Positions 35,116 to 42,218 of a DNA stretch of 64,000 nucleotides are shown in pieces (the first letter of the stretch is position 1; each line of letters starts with the position of its first letter). Below the pieces are notes generated by a model. The model had not been told where the DNA came from, made no database searches, and saw only the letters and a program-made list of their open reading frames with translations. Source of the stretch: CAIWMF01 sp964402065. GTDB taxonomy: Bacteria > Verrucomicrobiota > Verrucomicrobiia > Chthoniobacterales > UBA6821. Location: contig CAYOAN010000005.1 in assembly GCA_964402065.1 (NCBI GenBank), forward strand, positions 162,660-226,659, given 5' to 3'. Position numbers and translations under genes: made by a program.

Positions 35116-36663
35116 ATGAAATATTTCATTACTACGGCCATCGATTATACCAATGGGACGCCGCATATTGGGCATGCTTATGAGAAAATTTTAGGGGATG
35201 TCTTAGCTCGATTTCAACGGCTGCGCGGACGTGAGGTTTTTTTTCTTACTGGCGTAGATCAGCATGGTCAAAAAGTTCAACAGGCAGCAGAGAAACAAGG
35301 AGTTTCACCTCAAGTATTCACTGATGAGGTATCACAGCATTTTCTAAAATTGTGGGAACAGCTTTCGATTTCCTACGATGCATGGGCAGCTACAACTGCA
35401 GAAAAACATCGATCTGTGGTCAAAAATATTTTGAGTGATCTTGTGGCGCGCGATTGGCTCTACAAGGCCTCCTACAGTGGGCATTATAGTATTCGACAAG
35501 AACAATTTTTGACTGACAAAGAGCGAGGAGAAGATGGAAACTTTGGTCCTGAATGGGGAGAGGTTGTTTTTTTTGAGGAAGAAAATTGGTATTTTCGTCT
35601 TTCGCGGTGCAAGGAGTGGTTGCTTCAGTTTTTAGAAAAACATGCTGATTTTGTGGTGCCTGATTTTCGACGGAATGAACTGCAAAATGCTGCTGCTAAA
35701 ATTGCTGGTGACCTCTGCGTCTCTCGACCTAAGAATCGCTTGGCATGGGGAATAGAGTTTCCTTTTGATCCAAATTTTGTGACTTATGTTTGGTTTGATG
35801 CCTTGATCAATTACATCAGCTTTTCCGGTTACGGTTCTAGCGATGAAAAAGAAAAAGCGCATTTTGAAAAGTTTTGGCCCTGTGATCATCACTTGATTGG
35901 CAAAGATATCATGGCTCCGGCACATGGTATTTACTGGCCTTGCATGCTGCATGCCATGGGATTTGCTGACACTCAAATGCCACAGCTTCTTGTTCATGGA
36001 TTTTGGAATTCTCGCGGAGAAAAAATGAGTAAGAGTCTTGGAAATATTGTAGATCCTAAGTTGCTCGCTGATCGATATGGTGCCTCAGCACTTCGGTACT
36101 ACATGATGCGCGATATTGCTATGGGGCGCGACGCTGATTTCATCGAAGAGAGATTGGTTACCCGCTACAATACGGAATTGAGCAATGGTCTTGGAAACCT
36201 TGTCCAACGTACATTGAGCATGGTTCATCGTTATAGAAGTGGAACTCCTCACAAAGTGACATTGCCTGATTTTTGTGAAGCTCATCTTCAAATAGATCTT
36301 GCTTCAATAAAAGAATATTGCCAGCAGATGGAGTCAGCGCAAGTTCATGCGGCTTTAGAAACCATTGTTAATTTACTTTATCGGGCCAATGCTTTTGTTG
36401 ATACGACTGCTCCTTGGAAGATAGCAAAAGATCCCGCTGCAGCTGATCAGCTTGATGCAGTTTTAATAACGCTGCTTCAATCTGCGCAGGTAGCTGCGAC
36501 GCTGTTATTGCCGATTATTCCAGTAGCTGCAAAAGAAATTTTACAGCAACTTAACTTAGAACCAATCTCTCTTGTTGCAGATCTAACGATTCCATCGCTC
36601 CCAGAAGATTATATCGCTGGTCAACCACAGCCGGTTTTTCCAAAAATCCTGATGGAAAAATGA
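35116..36663 (+). CDS. metG: Methionyl-tRNA synthetase, short form
   Basis: 515 residues. It charges tRNA-Met for initiation and elongation. HIGH is at 17-20 in TPHIGHAYEK, and KMSKS (about 303) is in GEKMSKSLGN. The C-terminal EMAP-like tRNA-binding domain is absent. The zinc-knuckle region, usually YCVSCE followed by a second Cys-containing turn, reads YSIRQE and then NFGPEWGE, so the zinc cysteines are missing here, as in known zinc-free forms. Its stop overlaps the next gene as ATGA. Confidence 0.95.
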   Translation: MKYFITTAIDYTNGTPHIGHAYEKILGDVLARFQRLRGREVFFLTGVDQHGQKVQQAAEKQGVSPQVFTDEVSQHFLKLWEQLSISYDAWAATTAEKHRSVVKNILSDLVARDWLYKASYSGHYSIRQEQFLTDKERGEDGNFGPEWGEVVFFEEENWYFRLSRCKEWLLQFLEKHADFVVPDFRRNELQNAAAKIAGDLCVSRPKNRLAWGIEFPFDPNFVTYVWFDALINYISFSGYGSSDEKEKAHFEKFWPCDHHLIGKDIMAPAHGIYWPCMLHAMGFADTQMPQLLVHGFWNSRGEKMSKSLGNIVDPKLLADRYGASALRYYMMRDIAMGRDADFIEERLVTRYNTELSNGLGNLVQRTLSMVHRYRSGTPHKVTLPDFCEAHLQIDLASIKEYCQQMESAQVHAALETIVNLLYRANAFVDTTAPWKIAKDPAAADQLDAVLITLLQSAQVAATLLLPIIPVAAKEILQQLNLEPISLVADLTIPSLPEDYIAGQPQPVFPKILMEK

Positions 36664-37646
36664 AAAAAATTCGTTATCGGTTTGAATACTTTGGTCTGCT
36701 AGTAGGAGCTTGGTTGATTCAGCGACTTTCGTGGCGATGGCTGAGGCCGTTTGGAAATTTCGTTGGATCGCTTGTTTTTTTCTTTGATCGCAAACGCCGT
36801 GAAGTTGCTTTTACTAATTTGAAAGCTGCTTTTGGAACAATCTATGATGAGCAAGAAAGGAAAAAAATTGCAAAAAAATCGTATCAGATTTTTGCCGCAA
36901 CCATGCTCGAGTTGCTTTGGTCACCGCGATTGACGCCTGAAACAATGGATGAGATTGCTGACATTGATGTAGTAGACTTACGAAGCTCACCTAAGTTAGA
37001 AGGGGTTCCTGTTATTTACTGCTGTGCGCATGCTGCTAACTTTGAATGGACAGGGCAGATTGCAGCGCGGTATACCAATCGCTTTCCCGTTATTGCTCAA
37101 AAATTTAAAAATCCGCTGATTGGAACACTTTTTGATCAGTGGCGTTCCAGTCTTGGTCAGGAAGTTATTCCCCAAGAGCAAGCAATGTTAAAATTGTTTC
37201 GTTATTTAAAAACTGGAGGAAAATTTGGAATTCTTGTTGATTTGAATCTTAAGCCACATGAAGGGCCTGTTATTGTGCGAATGTTTGATCGTTTGCTTGC
37301 TCCTTTGACACGTTTGCCAGCTGAATTGGCCTTGCGCACGGGTGCTCTTTTAGTTCCTGTTGAGTGCTTGATTAAGCCCCAAGGCGGCTACACGCTGCGT
37401 TTTCTTGAGCCCATTTCAGTGACAAGTGAAAGTACTGTAGAATCGTTAACGCAGGCTTGTTGGGATGTTTTGGAGTCTTCTATTCAACGCCATCCTGAAT
37501 ATTGGCTCTGGACCTATAAGCACTGGAGATACAAGCCTTCAGAGCAAGAAAATCATTTTTATCCTTTTTACGCGAATACGTTTCTACCGTTTGATGAATT
37601 GATTGCTCAACAAAAAAGTTGCGAGAAGAAAGACTCTGTGAGTTAA
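36660..37646 (+). CDS. LpxL/HtrB-type lysophospholipid (Kdo-lipid A) acyltransferase
   Basis: 328 residues. A hydrophobic N-terminal segment is followed by the catalytic HX4(D/E) motif in CCAHAANFEW (His near 124) and by LVDLNLKPHEGPVIVRMFDR, which fits the second motif of the family. These inner-membrane enzymes add a secondary acyl chain to lipid A. It overlaps metG as ATGA and the next gene as TAATG, so the three are translated together. Confidence 0.85.
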   Translation: MKKIRYRFEYFGLLVGAWLIQRLSWRWLRPFGNFVGSLVFFFDRKRREVAFTNLKAAFGTIYDEQERKKIAKKSYQIFAATMLELLWSPRLTPETMDEIADIDVVDLRSSPKLEGVPVIYCCAHAANFEWTGQIAARYTNRFPVIAQKFKNPLIGTLFDQWRSSLGQEVIPQEQAMLKLFRYLKTGGKFGILVDLNLKPHEGPVIVRMFDRLLAPLTRLPAELALRTGALLVPVECLIKPQGGYTLRFLEPISVTSESTVESLTQACWDVLESSIQRHPEYWLWTYKHWRYKPSEQENHFYPFYANTFLPFDELIAQQKSCEKKDSVS

Positions 37647-37861
37647 TGGGAAAACCATTTTTTATGAAACAAGTTTCCTTTTTCCTTTTTGTTGTTGTTG
37701 CTCTTGTTTGCCTGCTTTGTACTGGATGCAATACAGTTCGTGGTTTTGGAGAAGATATTAGCGGGTCCGCTAATTTTGTAGAAAAAAAAATATGCGGTGA
37801 AGATTCTGTTCCGCCTTCATCTGCTTCATCAGTCTCTAATCCTCCTCAGTGGCCCAAGTAA
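37646..37861 (+). CDS. Entericidin-like small lipoprotein
   Basis: 71 residues from the ATG at 37646 (which overlaps the upstream TAA as TAATG) or 65 from 37664. A hydrophobic leader ends in the lipobox LLCTGC, followed by NTVRGFGEDISGSANFVEKK, the hallmark of the entericidin EcnA/EcnB family. Entericidins are small envelope lipoproteins of an antidote/toxin pair in enterics; elsewhere the function is unclear. Ser/Pro-rich C-terminal tail. Confidence 0.8.
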   Translation: MGKPFFMKQVSFFLFVVVALVCLLCTGCNTVRGFGEDISGSANFVEKKICGEDSVPPSSASSVSNPPQWPK

Positions 37862-37905
37862 GATTCGATGTCAACGGCGCTTTGTGCTGTCATGAGTAAA
37901 GAGGA

Positions 37906-39420
37906 ATGAGTGTTTCTAAATGTGAAAGTAAATCAATTTTTAGGAATGCAATTTCAAATAGTTTTGTTTTAAAGCTCATATTACTAATTGCAATTCTTCT
38001 CCGTCTTTGGGGATTAGATTGGAAGCCTGCACATTTTGATGAGGGAATTAACGGGTGGTTTGCAGATCAAATTCGCGTCAAAGGTTTTTATGCTTATGAT
38101 CCAACAAACTATCATGGGCCTCTCTACTTTTATGTGCTCTTTATTGTGCAGACACTTTTTGGGAGAAATCTTTGGGCGTTAAGGTTGCCGGCTGTCCTAA
38201 GTAGTTTAGGAAGTGTTTGGTTGGCGTTAAAATTTGATCGTTTTATTGGAAAGAAAGCATCTCTTTTTGCCGTGCTGGCACTGACTTTATCTCCAGCTGC
38301 AGTTTTTTATGGGCGTTACTCAATTCATGAATCTTCAGTGGTTTTTTCATTGATGCTTTTCACGCTCGGTCTTTTTGGAATATGGAAAATAGGAGATCGG
38401 TACTCTTTATGGATGAGCATAGCCGGAGGAACTCTATTGTTATTGCTTAAAGAAACAGCTCTTATCCATTTTGGTTGTTTTGTTCTTGCTGCTCTTTGCT
38501 TGCTGTTTTTAGACAAAAATATTTTTTGTAGTATCGTTACGCAGCAATGGAGGCGGCATGATCTCCTCAAAGCGCTTGTACTTGCAGTAGGAGTTCTCAT
38601 TTTTTTTTATTCAGGAACTTTTTTTAACGGAAAAGGGCTGCTCCATGTTGTTCAAACGATACCAGCTTGGATCCACACAGGAACAGGAGCTGGAGGGCAT
38701 CAAAAAATAGAGTATCAAGTTGGTTGGTTTAATTTTTATTGGATCGCTCTCATGATGCAATATGAGTGGCCATCGTTATTAGGATTTTTTTATGCGCTTT
38801 GGTGCATGTTTCAAAAAACAACAATGCCCTTGCTCCGTTATCTTGCGATTTATGCATTGGGTGTTTTTATCGCATACAGCCTTATTCCGTACAAAACACC
38901 GTGGTGCATTATTGCAATTATTTGGCCCTTTGCATTGTTGTTTGGAGTGATGACAGCTCAAATGAAAGGGAAGCGGACTATTGCTTGTATTGCCGGAATT
39001 TCCTTGTTCATTTCTTTTATTTTCTGTTGGCGACTCAATTTTTTGCGGTATGTCGATTTTTCGGAGCCATATGTTTACGTTCAGACTTCTCCAGAAATAA
39101 GGCGAGTAACAGCTCCATTGCTGACAGTGGCAAAAAAAGATCCCCGTAACTTTCAACTTTATGGTCAAATTTTTTTAGAAAGTTATTATCCCCTCCCTTG
39201 GATTCTCGGGGATTTTACAAATATTGGTTATTATCCGCTGAATAGCCCTCCAAAAAAATGGAATGGAGACTTTATTTTTGCCCCGGCCTCGTTGGCTTCT
39301 CAAGTTCAAGAACAATTGCAGGAGCCATATTATCAGGTTCCTTTTCAATTACGTGATGCAATGGAACCGTGTGTTGGATTTTTTAAAAAGAAAATTTTCC
39401 AATTTGAGAGTGAAAAATAA
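37906..39420 (+). CDS. TIGR03663-like polytopic membrane glycosyltransferase-family protein
   Basis: 504 residues with about ten or more transmembrane helices. The early segment GLDWKPAHFDEGINGWFADQ holds the acidic loop typical of GT-C/ArnT-like mannosyltransferase folds, and TNYHGPLYFYVLF follows. This matches the TIGR03663 family, thought to act near lipid-linked sugars; the substrate is unknown. AGAGGA lies directly before the ATG. It is followed by another large membrane protein after 3 bp. Confidence 0.78.
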   Translation: MSVSKCESKSIFRNAISNSFVLKLILLIAILLRLWGLDWKPAHFDEGINGWFADQIRVKGFYAYDPTNYHGPLYFYVLFIVQTLFGRNLWALRLPAVLSSLGSVWLALKFDRFIGKKASLFAVLALTLSPAAVFYGRYSIHESSVVFSLMLFTLGLFGIWKIGDRYSLWMSIAGGTLLLLLKETALIHFGCFVLAALCLLFLDKNIFCSIVTQQWRRHDLLKALVLAVGVLIFFYSGTFFNGKGLLHVVQTIPAWIHTGTGAGGHQKIEYQVGWFNFYWIALMMQYEWPSLLGFFYALWCMFQKTTMPLLRYLAIYALGVFIAYSLIPYKTPWCIIAIIWPFALLFGVMTAQMKGKRTIACIAGISLFISFIFCWRLNFLRYVDFSEPYVYVQTSPEIRRVTAPLLTVAKKDPRNFQLYGQIFLESYYPLPWILGDFTNIGYYPLNSPPKKWNGDFIFAPASLASQVQEQLQEPYYQVPFQLRDAMEPCVGFFKKKIFQFESEK

Positions 39421-39423
39421 TTC

Positions 39424-41076
39424 ATGATGTTAACGTTTTTTTTCCTCTTCTGGATCGCTTTTTCTGTTGTTGCAGGGTTGATATTTGCTTTTTTAGGGCA
39501 TGGACTTTCTCCTTGTGCTGCTTGGGGTGCGCTCTTGTTTGGCAGCCTGGGAGCTGCTGCTGTGACGCTGCAGCTTAAAAGAGAATGCTTATGTGTTTCT
39601 TTTCAAAAAAAGAAAATCTCCTTTTGGGAATGGTCTGCCATCCTCATTTTTATCATTGTTTCGTTGAGAGCGTTTCTTTGGCTAGTTTATCGTGATGGAG
39701 ATTTAATCAAGGTGCTTTCTCCCAACAATCTTGGAGATCTTTCCCTTCATATCACGTTTATTCGCTATTTGGCGACAGTGACCTCTTGGTGGCCACCAAG
39801 CCCTATTCTTATTCATGAGCCGCTTCGTTACCCTCTTGGAATGGACTTTTTTAACAGCTTGCTGCTTCTAGCAGGAGTTCCTTTGGAGCAAGGTTTGGTT
39901 TGGGTTGGGCTGCTAGGAGCCTTGCTAGCAGGGATAACTCTATGGTGGTGGGGAAGAGGAATAGCGTTAGCTGCCTTTTTATTTAATGGAGGATTGGCTG
40001 GGCTTCTTATTTTTAAAGGAATTGATCCAGATACTCACGTTGCTTGGAAAAATATTTTTCTTTCGATGTTCATAACACAGCGAGGATTTCTTTTTGCTCT
40101 ACCTGCAGGTTTGCTGCTTCTAACGGCATGGAAAAAATTTTTAATTTTAGAAAAACAAGCGCTTCCTTTTTGGGTTCAAGTTTTTTTATTAGCAGTAATA
40201 CCGCTTTTTAATGTTCATACATTTTTGTTTTTAGCGGTGGTGATGTTGGGAATCATGATTCTGATTTCAAGGGTTCGAAGAGATTTTTTAATACTGCTTC
40301 TTTGCTCTTGGCCTTGGTCATTGCTTGCTATGTGGATGGTTTCAGGCGGTAGGGGAACGAATTCGATCATTGCCTGGCATGTTGGTTGGATGCAGGAAAA
40401 TAATGAGGGATGGTTTTGGGTTTGGAATTTTGGGCTTTCCTTGCCATTAGCGATGTTGCTCATTTTAAAAGTTAGGAAAAATCCAGAACGAGCTTTTATT
40501 TGGCCTGCAGCAGCTCTGTTTTTGAGTTGTTGTGTGATCAGGTTTGCTCCTTGGCCTTGGGACAACATGAAGCTGATGATCTGGGCGTGGTTGACGATAG
40601 CGCCTTTTCTTTGGAGTGAATGGATCGTTTTTCGGCCTCTCTGGTTTCAACCGATCATTGTCTTTTTTCTTTTTGCTTCTGGTTTTGTAACATTATTTGT
40701 CGGTCTTGATGCCAGACATGGTTACGAGATAGCACGTCAATCAGAGCTGGCGCATGCTGCTGCCTTAATTTCCGAGTTTTCTTCCGATGAGGTCATTGCT
40801 ACAGCTCCAGAGTATAATCATCCCGTCTTGCTTCTTGGTCATCCTGTAGTTGCAGGCTATGAAGGTCATCTTTGGAGCCATGGGCTCTGTTATGAGGAGC
40901 GTTTAAAGCTGCTTCGATCTATCTTGCAAGGTGATTCTTGTTGGGAAGAAAAGGCTAGAACTTTTGGGGTGAGTTCCATTTACTGGAGTGAAATCGAGCA
41001 GCGATCATTTCCCAACTCTCAACTTCCCTTTGCCAAGAAGCAAGTGCTCCCAATTATTTATCGTATAAAACAATGA
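39424..41076 (+). CDS. Large polytopic membrane protein, possible GT-C enzyme
   Basis: 550 residues with about twelve hydrophobic helices. The loop SPNNLGDLSLHITFIRYLAT and the later HEPLRYPLGMDFFNSLLLLA sit where GT-C glycosyltransferases carry their catalytic acidic loop and follow-on motifs. The C-terminal part is soluble (IATAPEYNHPVLLLGHPVVAG). It starts 3 bp after the TIGR03663-like gene, so the two probably cooperate in modifying an envelope glycan or lipid-linked sugar. I cannot name a family with certainty. Confidence 0.65.
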   Translation: MMLTFFFLFWIAFSVVAGLIFAFLGHGLSPCAAWGALLFGSLGAAAVTLQLKRECLCVSFQKKKISFWEWSAILIFIIVSLRAFLWLVYRDGDLIKVLSPNNLGDLSLHITFIRYLATVTSWWPPSPILIHEPLRYPLGMDFFNSLLLLAGVPLEQGLVWVGLLGALLAGITLWWWGRGIALAAFLFNGGLAGLLIFKGIDPDTHVAWKNIFLSMFITQRGFLFALPAGLLLLTAWKKFLILEKQALPFWVQVFLLAVIPLFNVHTFLFLAVVMLGIMILISRVRRDFLILLLCSWPWSLLAMWMVSGGRGTNSIIAWHVGWMQENNEGWFWVWNFGLSLPLAMLLILKVRKNPERAFIWPAAALFLSCCVIRFAPWPWDNMKLMIWAWLTIAPFLWSEWIVFRPLWFQPIIVFFLFASGFVTLFVGLDARHGYEIARQSELAHAAALISEFSSDEVIATAPEYNHPVLLLGHPVVAGYEGHLWSHGLCYEERLKLLRSILQGDSCWEEKARTFGVSSIYWSEIEQRSFPNSQLPFAKKQVLPIIYRIKQ

Positions 41077-41077
41077 A

Positions 41078-41839
41078 TTACGATGCGTTGTTTTTTGTTA
41101 GCAAATGCTCGAGGCAATATTCTTGGCCATCTGCGGCAACTCGAAAGTGAAGATCAGGATTGGTCTGCTCAGTACGATGACACGTGTTACAATGGTGCAA
41201 TGCCTCTTTAGGTAGAGTTTCTTTTCTGGGGAGTGATGATGCTTTGTTTTTCCATTTTGCAATAAGAAGAGGCCAGAAATAGAGCAGGTAATTGAAAAGA
41301 GTTACAATAAGCGCAGCTTGAACAGCCCTTGATTGTGCCAAAGCGCTAATCGCTGTCAGGATGCCGCTGAGAAGAGCTAACCATCCGATCCGCATCGGAA
41401 TGATAAAAAGAAAAAGCACTTTGTATTCAGGATGGATCGTTGCAAAAGCGTAGAGCAAAGAAAGATTAAGAAAAGTATTGGCGCCGTACCCTCCAAAAAT
41501 AAGAGCCACAATGGTGCAGCCAATCATTCCGGAACAATAGAAAAGTGTGGTGCGAAAGGCACCAATAGATTCTTCTAATCCTTCTCCTAAGAACCAAAGA
41601 AAAAGAAGGGCAAAAAAGACCCAAAAAGGACGCATGGTTTCTGGAATAAAAATCCACGTTACAAGCCTCCAGAGTTCACCATGAAGAATCGCTTCACGAT
41701 TAAGAGTGAGCATCGATTCGTACCCAGGAGCCATGAGGTGTAATAAAAAAACAAGGGCGTTAACAAGGACGACGTAGCGGATAAGGCCGGGAATGGCAAT
41801 CCAGGAAAACAGACGTTCTAAGCGATGAGAAAAGTTCAT
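41078..41839 (-). CDS. Rhomboid-family protein without catalytic Ser/His, plus zinc-ribbon tail
   Basis: 253 residues from the ATG at 41839. Six hydrophobic helices follow the rhomboid layout, with a WRLVTWIF motif after the first loop. The expected GxSG motif is replaced by GGYGANTFLNLSLLYAFATI, which holds no catalytic Ser in position, and the sixth helix has no His. The protein is probably an inactive rhomboid (iRhom- or derlin-like). A cytoplasmic tail carries HHCNTCHRTEQ and EYCLEHL, a possible zinc site. A role in membrane-protein handling is inferred. Confidence 0.72.
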   Translation of the reverse strand: MNFSHRLERLFSWIAIPGLIRYVVLVNALVFLLHLMAPGYESMLTLNREAILHGELWRLVTWIFIPETMRPFWVFFALLFLWFLGEGLEESIGAFRTTLFYCSGMIGCTIVALIFGGYGANTFLNLSLLYAFATIHPEYKVLFLFIIPMRIGWLALLSGILTAISALAQSRAVQAALIVTLFNYLLYFWPLLIAKWKNKASSLPRKETLPKEALHHCNTCHRTEQTNPDLHFRVAADGQEYCLEHLLTKNNAS

Positions 41840-41899
41840 TGTTCTCAAAGATAGAAAATAAACCTTGAAAATAGAAACTTAAAAGTTACGCCCAAGAGT

Positions 41900-42063
41900 T
41901 ATCGTGTATTAAATTGAAAAGGCAGGCCATAAGCTTGCTCTTTTTCGTTAGGACTGCGTTCTCAGATCTTACGTTATCTTCGGATAGCGTCTCGATCTTC
42001 GGTCTTGTCCTAAGAAAAAATGTCGGCGCTTCTAACGTCCCCTTTTTAATTTAATACACTATA
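41900..42063 (+). repeat. MITE-like palindromic element C (family 1)
   Basis: The ends TATCGTGTATTAAATTGAAA and TTTAATTTAATACACTATA are inverted repeats. The core hairpin is CGTTATC-TTCG-GATAGCG, a C(UUCG)G tetraloop. The interior differs from element D at only about three positions, so these two copies are recent. Confidence 0.85.
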
Positions 42064-42218
42064 GTTTAACTCTCGCTTCAATGTTCTATTTGAAAGCTAC
42101 CATTGTTAAATGGGTCTGTTGTGGCAAGGCTCGCCACTCGTGGAGTGGAGGTGTAAAGGGACTCTCATGCTATAGCAGGCATGGCGATGTGACTTGTTAT
42201 CGTGATGAAACCATGCAG
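42064..42218. other. Short intergenic stretch with a perfect hairpin
   Basis: With element C this fills about 380 bp between the rhomboid-like gene and the GspK-like gene end. It contains CCACTC-GTG-GAGTGG. An 83-codon plus-strand frame crosses into the GspK-like gene and has no supporting features. Confidence 0.45.
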
